Assembly: GCA_029844215.1 (NCBI GenBank)
Contig: CM056721.1
Location: forward strand, 57,825,815 to 57,889,814
Reading direction: 5' to 3'
From: Przewalskia tangutica
Taxonomy: Eukaryota; Streptophyta; Magnoliopsida; Solanales; Solanaceae
Length of the DNA stretch: 64,000 bases
Shown piece after piece: positions 10,425 through 22,915 of the stretch (positions are counted from its first letter, which is position 1; every line of letters starts with the position of its first letter). The translations under genes and the position numbers were made by a program. The notes under the pieces are model-generated. The model was not told where the DNA came from. It searched no databases and was given only the letters and a program-made list of their open reading frames with translations.

Positions 10425-12727
10425 CCCAAAATGCTGAACTGTGATCCTATGAGCGAGGATTAACAACGGGTGTACCTCTACCTGCGGCATGAACGCAGCC
10501 CCCCGAAGGAGGTCAGTACAACAGGTACCAAGTATGTGAAACTGTAAAGTACTGAAATAAAATCATAACATTTTAAATCCAATTACAAATACGTACGAAC
10601 AACCAATTTAACTGCACATAGTGCCACAACATAAACAAGAGCAAAATAGATATAACGTAACTGGTCTTTTCTACGCCGCTAATGATCGAAGCAAGTCCAA
10701 TCGCCCATAGTATCATTATGCGAGCCTAATCCTGGAACTCCCGCAGTCCGCATAGACCACCTAGGTCCGCATGAGGTATTCCTCGCATCGGGGGTAGCTA
10801 ACCCGCGGCATCATCCTGGACCCCCGAAGTACGCATAGTCACCTGGACCGCATGAGGTATTCCTCGCTTCGGCGTAACACACCAGGAATGATCAATCCTG
10901 GAACTCCCGCAGTGTCGCATGGACCCGCATGAGGTATTCCTCGCATCGAGGGTGGCAAATCCTCGGCATCATAACAAGTCAGGGGGGTATGTGATATAAT
11001 ACCAGTGCAACGGGCTTATCGTTAAACAACATAAGCACAACAAGAAAAACCCCCTTACACAAACGTCACAAGACACTAACACACGTAGCATCATAACATG
11101 TTTACTTATCAAATCAACAAGAAAGTATTACAAGGCTATCACAAGCCAACATAGTCAAGTTACTCACACAAAAAGTCACACGATACCCGTAGTATCAAAA
11201 TAGAGTAACTATCTTTTAAGTAAACCAAAACAATTTCCATACCTTCTTTTTAAACCAATCTTAAGACAAAAGCATGCCTTCCTTTTTAAACCATTTTAAG
11301 ACAAAACCATGCCTTCCTTTAAAACAAAGACACTTTTTCCTTTTTAAAGCCAAGTAGCAATATACTTTTTTTAAACCAAGTGTCTTACTCTTTTAAAAAC
11401 AAGTAACCTATACCTTTAAATCAAGTTACTTCTCCTTTCCCAAAATCAAGTTGTTTATAAGTCAAGTCTCTTTACTTTCAAAAATCAGGCTCTTAATCTT
11501 TAAATCATATCTTTTAAGGAAACCAACCTCCAACTTTTAAAATGTCAAGTTATCATTTTAAATCCAATGATAAAACCATTCTTTTGTTTTCATAAAGTCG
11601 TTATAAATAACTTCCCATAAAGATATTATAACACTTTATGTTTTAAACCAACCAAGGACAACTATTCTTATTTTCGAAATCAAGATAACTTTATTCTTTA
11701 AAAGACCACACACCCATTACTCATTTGTGAGGTTTTACAACTTTTAACATAATTCAAGTCCTTAATATTTCATAACAAGTCACTTAACTTTGGAATCAAG
11801 TCAAGGACACAAAAGGAAAATCAAATTCCTTTAAACACACATGCGTCTACCGCACTATATATATTTTACAAATATCATGCTAGAAAGGATAGGAAGAGGT
11901 TCACATACCTCGCGACGATTATCGACAATTAGCAAAACGCTCCAAAGTACTCTAACCTTGCTCGCCTTTTCCACCCTTCAAGTAGAATACGCTACTCGTA
12001 GTACTTCAACCTATAATGGTCATAAAACGTCTATTAACTTCTAGATCCCTTCGCAGAATATTTCTAAGTACAAGGTTCCATATTCTATGGAAAATTCGGC
12101 AAGACCTCCCCAAGAACCACAACTATAACTTCCAACATCAGGGCCCGCTACCAAGCCAACAACTCAGAGGGGATTATACGTCTAACCGGACGTGTACAAT
12201 TCTGCCTCACAATAATACTACAAGTCTACTGTAAATACAGTTCAATTCTTTATAATTATTCTTCCAATATATCTTATACTCAATTATTAACTACTACAAC
12301 ATTTAATTTCCAATTACAATAGGGGGATAAAGATCATTACCTCGATAAGCCCAAAATTATCCAAGATTATAAGTCGATCCTGAGCAACGTTTAGCTCCTA
12401 TTCTGTACGCTCCAAACCGCTCCAAGCAACCCTTAGAAGTTTCTAACAACTTCTCTTAAACACTTCAACCAACTATGAAGATTTCCTAGGGCTTCATTTT
12501 ACGACTATTGGAATAAAGTAGTATTTCCGGGCTCTTATGTTGGGATAACTTTAGAATACTACTAGGGATACAAGGCTAAGGTATTTGGGATTATACAACA
12601 ATACTTGAAGTATTTCTACACAAAAGGGGGGGGGGGTGTTTGGACGAGAACAACTTAAGGGGGGAGGGAGAATTTTTGTCTTAGAAACTCTTAAGTGGAT
12701 GAAGAATAAGTCTTGCAACAAAGGGGT

Positions 12728-12736
12728 ATTTATAGA
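12728..12736 (-). promoter_or_regulatory. TATA box of element 3 left LTR
   Basis: TATTTATAG on plus, about 515 bp inside the LTR end. Confidence 0.7.
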
Positions 12737-12913
12737 TAAATCAATGGCCAAGATCTAGGCAAGTGTGTGGTGTAGATTGGGGACATGTGGGTGTGGATTC
12801 TACCAACTACATGTCCACCACAAAAATTGGACAAGTGGCTAGCCACTTGTCCACCAAAAAACGCCCCACATGCCAAGTGGCACTCCAAATCGGCCATAGG
12901 GCCACATGGGGGT

Positions 12914-13034
12914 GACACGTGTCGCCCCCTACTCGTCCAAAATATTTCATCTTCCGAAAATATCTGTAATGCCAAAAATCCGAAAATAAAGTGGGCCCCA
13001 CAAAACCGTAAATTTTCCCCGTGGGCCCCACGTG
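12914..13034 (-). promoter_or_regulatory. U3 palindrome cluster: G-box and two GTGGGCCCCAC motifs
   Basis: GACACGTGTC is at 12914-12923. GTGGGCCCCAC is at 12991-13001 and again at 13021-13031, the second running into CACGTGAC. GTGGGCCC-type sites are known targets of plant TCP factors and CACGTG of bZIP/bHLH factors. Use by this element is inferred from position upstream of the TATA box and from conservation across copies. Confidence 0.5.
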
Positions 13035-13250
13035 ACCAATTCCGGAAAATAAAATCCAAAATTCTTAAATAATCTCGGAAGTCCGAATACCAAATCTGGG
13101 AATCCAATTCCCATTAACGAACCTTTTTCCTTCACAAAATCCGGATACTTTTCCGTCGAAAAAATCACATCTTTCTTCCTTTCCAATTTTTATGTCGTAT
13201 TCTCGTACGTACGTCCTCATATACATACTCTGGAACTACGGGGTGTAACA

Positions 13251-13265
13251 TTCTTCCCCCCTTAG
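13251..13265 (-). other. Polypurine tract, element 3
   Basis: TTCTTCCCCCCTTAG on plus (CTAAGGGGGGAAGAA on minus) directly abuts the 3' LTR. Confidence 0.85.
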
Positions 13266-13586
13266 AAACATTCGTCCCGAATGTTCCTTCTAAGTCTCTA
13301 ATCACACAAGCACCGGTATAGTCTTCACTACTATACTTACAAAACCAATTATGCCACACCTGGCCATAATACCACATACGCGCAAAAACTCAAATCCAAG
13401 CCAAGAATCACCTCTAATCGTATAACAATACCATTAGCTCCACCTATGGTCCAAAGGATACTTTCTTCACACAAGAAATGATCACTTCTATTCTCATAAC
13501 ACATGCTCACTTCTTCCCTTACTCGTCGTACCCTTCTCGTACACTCGAACTCTTCTTAATATACTTACCACATTTCTGTCATTGCT

Positions 13587-14397
13587 TCAGTTTTCAAAAA
13601 TCTCGGGGTTACTATCTCCAACTTGGTCATCATAACTGGGAACACTCTGGATGGATCTCCGATACTCTTCCGAATCATAGCAACATGGAAGACCGGACGT
13701 ACTGCCTCCTAAGTCGGACGGCAGTGCTAACTTATAGGCAACCTGGCCTATTTTACAAACGATCTGAAAATGCCCAAAGTACCTCGGGCTAAGTTTCCCC
13801 TGCTTTCCACATCTCGTAACACCCTTCCGGGGTGGTTCCTTCAAGAAGACCCACCGTCAACCTGAACTCCAAGTGTCGACGCCGATATCCAAACGACTTC
13901 TGTTGACTCTGAGCTGCTAATAACTTCTTCTAGATAAGCTTCACCTTATCCACATCCTGCTGAAACAAGTAGGGACCAACTATCTGAACCTTGCCAACAT
14001 CGAACCAATCGACCGGCAACCTACACTTCCGTCCATACAAGGCTTCATAAGGCACCATCCGAATACTGAAATGGTAGCTAGTATAATACTCACTCAACAA
14101 GAGGCAAATAATCCTCACAGCTACCCCTGGAATCAAATCACCGGCCCGTAACCTATCCTCAAATGTCTGGATAAAACGCGTTGTTCGTCCGTCGGCCCGA
14201 GGGTGAATGCAATACTGAGACTCACCTGAGTTCCTAACCCAGCCTGGTAAAACCTCCCGAAAAAGAAATAGCCATAAACTGGGCTCCACTGCCTGCCATA
14301 AAATAAAAGTAGGAACCCCGTGCAGCCTTACAACCTTCCTGATATACAACATCTCGCATAACCCTCCGCCGAGTAAACAGTCCTGACTAAAAGACAA
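13587..14397 (-). pseudogene. Integrase C-terminal remnant, element 3
   Basis: Two minus-strand frames cover this. The first (14397-13930) carries RKVVRLHGVPTFILWQ, then IHPRADGRTTRFIQTFEDRL, then SIRMVPYEALYGRKCRLPV and FDVGKVQIVGPYLF, all typical of the gypsy integrase core and the stretch after it. The second (13844-13587) carries GKLSPRYFGHFQIV, the GPF/Y-type C-terminal domain. The zinc-binding domain and first catalytic Asp are absent, and the segment equivalent to the second catalytic Asp is degraded. It cannot make an active integrase. Upstream it joins segment X instead of RNase H. Confidence 0.85.
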
Positions 14398-14960
14398 GAT
14401 GGGCTGACCCCATCGGCCTTACTACTGGTCGAACGCATCCACAAACTCGTACGATGGTTACCTAAAGTTGGGCCTAACACCCTCGTGACCCTAACATCTA
14501 GCGGGATCACCTCAAATTGACCCCACCACATTCCGGGCTGCGGGTTGACTCGCGATATGGCCTCAACCCGACCCACTTCGTACTAAACTCTCGTTCCTAG
14601 TCCGGAACAATCTTACTAATTCACGTCATGAAAGCTACCACTTCTATCTCACATTACCCATGGAATTATCACACAAATACACCACGTATACTATGCACCC
14701 TGACAACGATCAAACGTACAATCCTTTACTCAAGATGGCCTTGCATCTAAGGTCTCCATGGTTATCTGTATTCTATGGCTCAAAATTTTTCTCGTCCCCA
14801 GACTTACCCTTTTCAACTACCCATGTTTTCTAATCCACACCTAACACCATGTTATCCGCACATAGCACTCCACATGCATCTACCATAACTACATAAACAA
14901 GTCTCTTAAGGGCTGAAGATATCTCTGTAACTACTGCCTCACTTTTCCTTTGTCGCCCTA
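14398..14960 (-). other. Segment X, element 3 (conserved, unrecognised)
   Basis: On minus it reads through NPQPGMWWGQFEV (near 14540-14500) and lies exactly where PR, RT and RNase H are missing. The part 14900-14960 leads into the gag 3' end. It is homologous to the matching segments of elements 1, 2, C, D and P. No domain is recognised. It may be ancient noncoding spacer or captured sequence. Confidence 0.6.
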
Positions 14961-14999
14961 ATCAAATCCTCGCTCTGGGCGATAACTACAAAAAGGTGA

Positions 15000-16284
15000 T
15001 GAACCACCACCGATCCCGGTCGAGTCGTAACATCCGCGCCACCTGCCTCGGACAATTTCTCACAAAATGGCCCCGCTGGCGCAAGCATAACAAGCCGTCA
15101 GTAGTACGACACTCCCATAAGAACACCTACCGCAACGCCATACCGAGTGGGGTGGCCTCTCTGGCTAACACCCTTCCTCTCCGAACCACCGACCGCAAAT
15201 GACACAGTAGGCTAAGTCATCCCACCTGTATCCTCCTACTAGGACATTCTCTCTCACACGTTCTCGACGGCCTGGTAAAACAAGCGTTAGTAAAAAGACG
15301 ACATTCCCCGTGATGACGTCTACCACATAGTGAACACTGAGGGAAAACTGAATCTGGCTGGCTAGAACCTATGTAAATCGGAATCGAAACCACGGAGTTC
15401 GACCAACTCCTAAATACCACGAACGCCCCGATGTCGGTGGAGGACCACTCAGATCGGGCGGAGGCGCATAACCATCTGGCGGAAGGTCCGCCGAAAGTTA
15501 CCAAAGGACCTCGTTGTCCCGCCTCTTCTCGCGGATTGGTTAATCCGCCGATCTCTACGTTCTCACGCTGCTGGCAGAAGCTCAGACGCGGGCAATGTCC
15601 ATGCTCGATCAAGAGCTACTCTTGTACAACCCTCTGTAAAAATAATCGTCAAGTCCTGTGACATATCGGTGCACACTATCCTCCATGTCTGCCACTAAAG
15701 CGGGGACATAACGAGCCAATGAGTCAAACTCTATACTGTATTCCCGAACCGTCCGCCCGTTCTGCCTCAACATCATAAATCTATCTGCCCGAGCTCTCCT
15801 CATCTGCGAGGGCAAGAAGCGTGTAGAAAATGCCTCTAAGGTCTTGATCACTTTCCTGATCCGCTGCAACTGTCGAATAAACTCCTGAGGATCTTCCTCA
15901 GTTCTCAATCCATAGAACTCGGGTGGACTGCAACTCAAGAAGTCCGAGATCTCAACTATCGGATCTAGGGTGAACTACTGGTACTGCCGGAACCTCCGAC
16001 TCTCGTTTGTCCTCATTCCTAGCCACAAGCCTAGCTAGTAACTGGGCCATTTCCTTGTAACTCATATCCTCGTCTCCTGGTCGTGAAACTGGAGGCTCAG
16101 GTATCGTGGCCTCAGTAGAAACTGCTGCCGCTCTAAACTCTGCTGGGGCTAGCGGCGTCGCAGAACTCCCCGAATGAAGCGATGTCTCAGATAATGATCG
16201 CCTGCCACGTAACCTTCGTGCTCTACTCGCAGCTCTCTCTGCTTCCTTGCCCTCCTGGGCTCTGGTTACCTTGCGTAGAGGCAT
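15000..16284 (-). pseudogene. gag remnant with core and zinc knuckles, element 3
   Basis: It starts at 16284 with MPLRKVTRAQEGKEAERA. The N-terminal part runs to 15952. After a frame change the gag core (15938-15609) carries FLSCSPPEFYGLRTEEDPQ and FIRQLQRIRKVIKTLEAF, then EFDSLARYVP, typical of retrotransposon gag proteins of plant gypsy elements. A further frame (15612-15217) holds CSLCGRRHHGEC, a first zinc-binding arm. A classic CX2CX4HX4C knuckle follows around 15040-15095 with a stop in it. At least three breaks make it nonfunctional. This is the least damaged gag of the deletion family. Confidence 0.85.
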
Positions 16285-16472
16285 AACGGGTGAAAAGAAT
16301 ACGTCAGAGGGAGTCCAACTTATAACACAGCTCTAAGGCACGATCTCAGAGTGAGAAGAATGGAAACCAATCTTAAATATCCTGCAGCCTCCTGATTATA
16401 GGTGTGGTGCACAACACACCGATAATCAAGACTATACTAGATACGGTCTGTAGACACTTTCCGAGGATTAAC

Positions 16473-16485
16473 TGCTCTGATACCA
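16473..16485 (-). other. Primer-binding site, element 3
   Basis: TGCTCTGATACCA on plus, complementary on minus to initiator-Met tRNA. CTTT separates it from the LTR terminus at 16490. Confidence 0.92.
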
Positions 16486-16489
16486 CTTT

Positions 16490-19400
16490 TGTCACGACCC
16501 GACCCCGGGCCCGCGACTGGTGCCTTACCCCGGGCACCCTAGTGATACAACATCAGAGAAAATCAGCGGAAATAAAAACTCATAAAGATAAACAGTGAAA
16601 TAAGAAAACAAATAACCAAAACGGTTACCTTTCAGATATATAAATAAAAACTTGAACGCTACATCCCTTTTAAAAATCCCGCCCATAACAAGATTTCATG
16701 CACTCTAAGAGTTTTATAATAACAACGACGTGACAGGGCCCCGCCATACCCCTGAATGTATAAGAACCTACACTCTCAGGGAATCATACCACAAGATAGG
16801 CCTCCGGAGAAACGGAGCTTCCCAAAACGCTGAACTGTCTTATGAGCGAGGATCAACAATCGTGTACTCTACCGCGGCATTAACGCAGCCTCAAGGAGGT
16901 CAAGCATAACAGTACCAAGTATGTGAAATCAGAAGTATCAAATAAAATCATAACATTTTAAATCCAATTACAAATACGCATTTAACAACCAATTTAATCG
17001 CATAGTGCCACAAAGATAAACAAGAGCAAAAATAGGTATAACGTAACTGGTCTTTTCTAGGCCGCTAATGATCGAAGCAAGGACAATCGCTCATAGTATC
17101 ATTATGCGAGCCTAATCCTGGAACTCCCGCAGTCCGCATGGACCACCTAGGTCCGCATGAGGTATTCTCGATCGGGGTAGCTAACCCGCGACATCATCCT
17201 GGACCCCCGAAGTCCGCATAGTCACCTGGACCGCATGAGGTATTCCTCGCTTCGGCGTAACACACCAGGAATGATCAATCCTGGAACTCCCGCAGCTCCG
17301 CATAGGTCGCATGGACCCGCATGAGGTATTCCTCGCATCGAGGGTGGCAAATCCTCGGCATCATAACAAGTCAGGGGGGTATGTGATATAATACCAGTGC
17401 AACGAGCTTATCGTTAAACAACATAAGCACAACAAGAAAAAACCCCTTACACAAACGTCACAAGACACTAACACACGTAGCATCATAACATGTTTACTTA
17501 TCAAATCAAAAAGAAAGTATTACAAGGCTATCACAAGCCAACATAGTCAAGTTACTCACACAAAAAGTCACACGATACCCGTAGTATCAAAATAGAGTAA
17601 CTATCTTTTAAGTAAACCAAAACAATTTCCATACCTTCTTTTTAAACCAATCTTAAGACAAAAGCATGCCTTCCTTTTTAAACCATTTTAAGACAAAACC
17701 ATGCCTTCCTTTAAAACAAAGACACTTTTTCCTTTTTAAAGTCAAGTAGCAATATACTTTTTTTAAACCAAGTGTCTTACTCTTTTAAAAACAAGTAACC
17801 TATACCTTTAAATCAAGTTACTTCTCCTTTCCCAAAATCAAGTTGTTTATAAGTCAAGTCTCTTTACTTTCAAAAATCAGGCTCTTAATCTTTAAATCAT
17901 ATCTTTTAAAGAAACCAACCTCCAACTTTTAAAATGTCAAGTTATCATTTTAAATCCAATGATAAAACCATTCTTTTATTTTCATAAAGTCGTTATAAAT
18001 AACTTCCCATAAAGCTATTATAACACTTTATGTTTTAAACCAACCAAGGACAACTATTCTTATTTTCGAAATCAAGATAACTTTATTCTTTAAAAGACCA
18101 CACACCAATTACTCATGAGTGAGGTTTTACAACTTTTAACATAATTCAAGTCCTTAATATTTCATAACAAGTCACTTAACTTTGGAATCAAGTCAAGGAC
18201 ACAAAAGGAAAATCAAATTCCTTTAAACACACATGCGTCTACCGCACTATATATATTTTACAAATATCATGCTAGAAAGGATAGGAAGAGGTTCACATAC
18301 CTCGCGACGATTATCGACAATTAGCAAAACGCTCCAAAGTAACCTTGCTCGCCTTTTCCACCATTCAAGTAGAATACGCTACTCGTAGTACTTCAACCTA
18401 TAATGGTCATAAAACGTCTATTAACTTCTAGATCCCTTCGTAGAATATTTCTAAGTACAAGGTTCCATATTCTACGGAAAATTCGGCAGCACCTCCCCCC
18501 CCCCACAACCACAACTATAACTTCCAACATCAGGGCCCGCTACCAAGACAACAACTCAGAGGGGATTATACGTCTAACCGGACGTGTACAATTCTGCCTC
18601 ACAATAATACTACAAGTCTACTGTAAATACAGTCCAATGTAAATACAGTTCAATTCTTTATAATTATTCTTCCAATATATCTTATACTCAATTATTAACT
18701 ACTACAACATGTAATTTCCAATTACAATAGGGGGATAAAGATCATTACCTCGATAAGCCCAAAATTATCCAAGATTATAAGTCGATCCTGAGCAACGTTT
18801 AGCTCCTATTATGTACGCTCCAAACCTCTCCAAGCAACCCTTAGAAGTTTCTAACAACTTCTCTTAAACACTTCAACCAACTATGAAGATTTCCTAGGGC
18901 TTTATTTTACGACTATTGGAATAAAGTTGTATTTCCGGGCTCTTATGTTGGGATAACTTTAGAATACTACTAGGGATACAAGGCTAAGGTATTTGGGATT
19001 ATACAACAATACTTGAAGTATTTCTACACAAAAGGGGGATGTGGGTGAAGAATAAGTCTTACAACAATACTTAAGTGGATGAAGAATAAGTCTTACAACA
19101 AAGGGATATTTATAGATAAATCAATGGCCAAGATCTAGGCAAGTGTGTGGTGTAGATTGGGGACATGTGGGTGTGGATTCTACCAACCACATGTCCACCA
19201 CAAAAATTGGACAAGTGGCTAGCCACTTGTCCACCAAAAAACGCCCCACATGCCAAGTGGCACTCCAAATCGGCCATAGGGCCACATGGGGGTGACACGT
19301 GTCGCCCCCCTACTCGTCCAAAATATTTCATCTTCGGAAAATATCCGTAATGCCAAAAATCCGAAAATAAAGTGGGCCCCACAAAACCGTAAATTTTCCC

Positions 19401-19631
19401 CGTGGGCCTCACGTGACCAATTCCGGAAAATAAAATCCAAAATTCTTAAATAATCCCGGAAGTCCGAATACCAAATTTGGGAATCCAATTCCCATTAACG
19501 AACATTTTTCCTTCACAAAATCCGGAAACTTTTCCGTCGAAAAAATCACATCTTTCTTCCTTTCCAATTTTTATGTCGTATTCTCGTACGTACATCCTCA
19601 TATACATACTCTAGAACTACGGGGTATAACA
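16490..19631 (-). mobile_element. Element 3: right (5') LTR, full length
   Basis: It runs from TGTCACGACCCGACCCC to CTACGGGGTATAACA, 3.14 kb, and is closely similar to 10164-13250. It contains U5 hairpins (16750-16781, 16798-16820), the CGCATGAGG repeats (17100-17345), TTCACATACCTCGCG at 18292-18306, a C10 run at 18495-18504, a TATA box and duplicated GTGGGCC motifs (19371-19415). It differs from the left LTR by a short deletion around 19035-19060. No genes. Confidence 0.9.
19107..19115 (-). promoter_or_regulatory. TATA box of element 3 right (5') LTR
   Basis: TATTTATAG on plus, at the same place as in the left LTR. This would drive element 3. Confidence 0.7.
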
Positions 19632-20280
19632 CATCGAGCCCGCGACTAGTGCCTTACCCCGGGCACCCTAGTGATACAACATCAGAGAAAATCAGCGGAA
19701 ATAAAAACACATGAAAGAAAAACAGTGAAATAAGAAAACAGGCTAACCCAACCGGTTACCTTTTTGAACATAAATGAAAACTTGAACAGTTACATCCTTT
19801 ACAAACCCTGCCCACAACAGTGCTACAGACCTCTAAGAATTTTATAACTATAATGACGGGACAGGGCCCCGCCATGCCCCTAAATGTACGAAAGTCTACA
19901 ATTTCAGGGAACCGTACCACAGGACAAGCTTCCGGAGATATGGAGCTTTTCGAGAACTGAACAGCGATCCTAAGAGTGCGGATCAACAAGCTATGTACCT
20001 CAACCTGCGGCATGAACGTAGCCCCCCGAAGGAGGTCAGTACAACAGGTACCAAGTATGTGAAACTGAAAAATACTATAAATGAAATCATAACAGTCTAT
20101 ATAAAACAGGAGACATGTATGATAACCAAACTACAGTTCACAATATATATAGCAGTCATGTCAAGTCAGGGACTCATGCCCGTAAAATCATCACTCAAGT
20201 ACAACCCGGGAATTTCACCCACACAATGGCCGCATGCCCCGGCATCTCACCTCGGTATAAGCGTGGCCCTGGAACCGTCC

Positions 20281-20590
20281 TAGTGGGCCCATACCCGTGG
20301 ACCATCCAACGTGTCGGTATGCCCAAAGGAGATAACAAGATAATAATCACTGTGGAAGCATACCTGTGGGCCACCCAACGTGTCAGTATGTCCAAACAAA
20401 TCACAAGATAATACTCACTGTGGACGCATACCCATGGGCCACCCAACGTGTCAGTATGTCCAAACAAATAACAAGATAACACTCACTGTGGACGCATACC
20501 CGCGGGCCACCCAACGTGTCAGTATGTCCAAGAGGATCGATATAGTGGAAGCATACCCGTGGGCCACCCAACGTGTCAGTATGTCCATCA
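20281..20590. repeat. Tandem array in L4, 68-69 bp unit (last spacing 57 bp), five copies
   Basis: The core CAACGTGTCAGTATGTCC recurs at about 20307, 20376, 20444, 20512 and 20569, each time after a GCATACCCGTGGGCC-like block. Reading frames across it on both strands are open only because of the repeat. Confidence 0.9.
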
Positions 20591-22525
20591 ATCAACCAGA
20601 TAGCCGGCCCTTCATCGAGAGGCTCGGTAGCACAAAATCAAACACTTGCACAACAAAGGCTATCACAACAAGCATAGGCAAGTTCAACGTACTCATAGTC
20701 TTTCATTTTATTACAACGAATCTGGGTGTTAACCCCAAGGTACTACGTACTTTAACTCTTTAAAAAGATCCATTTCTTTCACAAAAGTCACACGATACCC
20801 GTAGTATCAAAAATAGAGTAACTATCTTTTTTAAGAAAACCAAAACAATTTCCATACCTTCTTTTCGAATAAACCAAGACAATACCATGCCTTCTTTTTA
20901 AACCAACTTAAGACAAAACCATGACTTCCTTTTTAAACGAAAACACCTCAAATTCTCAAGTCTATCTCTTTTATAATTCAAGCTTCTTACTTTGGAATTT
21001 AGGAAAATCAAAACTTGTTATAATGTTCTTATTAAAGTAGCCATGATCTAGAAAATGTAATACAATTTTGTCTTATCTTAGCTTCTATGCAGATGGAGGT
21101 TTCTACTGGTTTTAATAATAATTAATTAGTCAATACATTTTCCTTTATTAACGCTGCAGTGGTTTGTTCGATACTTATTCTCATTTCCAAAATCAATATA
21201 ACTTATTCCTTTTAAAACCCAAATACCCATTTCTCAAAAATGCGGTTTTACAACTTTTTAACACAAACCAAGTCCTTACTATATCACATCAAGTCATTTA
21301 TAAGTCAAGTCTCTTATCTTTTAAAAACCACAAACCATTTCTTTACCTACATAAAGTTGTTATAACAAACTTCCCATAAAGCCGTTATAACACTTTATGT
21401 TTTACCAACCAATTACAACTATAAGTATTTATGAGACCAAGAGAGCTTATTCCTTAACAACCGAGTACCCATTACTAACGAATAAGATTTTACTACTTTC
21501 CCACACAAGCAAGCCCTTTACACTTCATATTAAGTCAAGGGACAAAAAGGGAAATCAAATTCCTTTGACACACGTGCGTCTACCGCACTATATATTACAC
21601 AAATAATCATGCTCAAGAGGATAGGAAGAATCACATACCTCGCGACGATTATCGACAAGTAGCAAACTGTTCCAAAGTACTATACTCTTGCTAGCCTTTT
21701 CCACCCTCCAAGTAGAATATGCTACTCGTAGTACTTCACCCTATAATGGTCATAATACGTTTATTAGCTCCTAGCTTTAACGTATAATACTCTAATTGCA
21801 AAGCCCCTTATTCTAGGGAAATTCGGACAACACTTCCTTTGTTTCTACGTACTTTGCCACCTTTTTCAAGGCCGAATTCAGTAACCAAACATGCCACATT
21901 TAAGGCCCAACAAAGTAGTTAACAATAGGGGATTACACGCCTACAAGACGTGTAAAATTCTGCCCCACAATACCAACAAGTCTAAACTATAATGCCAATT
22001 CGGCACATTTGAGGGACAACAACACAAAGTCTCCTTTCCAATTTCCTTTCAATCCAAGTTATTTAGTATGACATGTAATCAAGCCGAAATCGATTAAAGC
22101 TACTACAATCCTCTAGTAGATAACATGCGACGACTTTAGGTAACGACCAAATTGTAATTCAAATTCAAATGACTCAATCATGTCAATTTCGGATTTCTAG
22201 CCTTCAACAATCCATAGTACTTACCAATCTCTAATACATGCTTCACGTGGTCTAAATCAACAATAACAAGTATTATAACTCATATCCAAGAGAAGGGGGA
22301 AACTTTTACCTTTTGGAATAGCCCACAAAAGCCCTTTTTCTTCAACTTCTTTCCCGTCAAACTCGTCCACCCGCGCTTCCCACAAGTCTACCCACTCTTT
22401 GCCTTCTTGCCGCCGCTCCAACAATTTTCTTAGGCTAGGTTTTCTTCGAAAACCTAGAGAGAAAAGGGAGAGGATTCCTTAGGAGGGTTTTAAGATGAAA
22501 TGATCAAGTCTTCCAAGACTTGGCC

Positions 22526-22735
22526 CTAAAATAGGACCTTTTCTAAGTCAAAAGGATGGGAGGGACACTTGTCACCCTCCCATGTGCCCTTTTCGAAAAT
22601 ATCCCCTGATTTCAGCCCTTTCCGCTGACCAAATCCCGCCTTTTCTAAAATAGGACCTTTTCTAAGTCAAAAGGATGGGAGGGACACTTGTCACCCTCCC
22701 ATGTGCCCTTTTCGAAAATATCCCCTGATTTCACT
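22526..22735. repeat. Direct duplication in L4 U3
   Basis: An ~80-bp block beginning TAAAATAGGACCTTTTC and ending TATCCCCTGATTT occurs at about 22527 and again at about 22647, offset near 120 bp and almost identical. It contains GACACTTGTCACC, a variant of the U3 palindrome. Confidence 0.9.
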
Positions 22736-22737
22736 TC

Positions 22738-22915
22738 TTCACGAAATCCGCGCCAGCGCCACACGGCGTATGCTCCACCTCCGAAATTTCCAAGATTCGC
22801 GGCCGCGGCCTCATTCGGCGCGGCGCTGCAACCCCATAACTCCCAAGACAACCGGCGCGCCTCAGATTCCGGCCACACGCGTGACCACGAACCGAAACTC
22901 TCGATTTGCACGATC
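22738..22915. other. CpG-rich island in L4 U3
   Basis: Dense CG dinucleotides (GCGGCCGCGGCC, GGCGCGGCGCTG, CCGGCGCGCC) stand out against AT-rich surroundings. An unbroken minus-strand frame of 121 codons (23010-22645) crosses it but has no recognised domain. It could be captured host sequence or unusually young U3. Confidence 0.6.

Larger units (their letters stand above)
10164..13250 (-). mobile_element. Element 3: left (3') LTR, missing its first ~70 bp
   Basis: This matches 16560-19631 over its length. It starts abruptly at AAATCAGCG, so the TGTCACGACCC terminus is missing, and it directly abuts the end of element 2. It ends TGGAACTACGGGGTGTAACA at 13250. It contains U5 hairpins (10354-10385, 10402-10424), imperfect CGCATGAGGTATTCC repeats (10690-10960), the TTCACATACCTCGCG block at 11901-11915, an 11-G run at 12626-12636 and the promoter motifs listed separately. 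No genes. Confidence 0.88.

Noticed and set aside
20281..20590. CRISPR-like array
   Set aside because: Whole 68-bp units repeat without unique spacers, inside a plant LTR.
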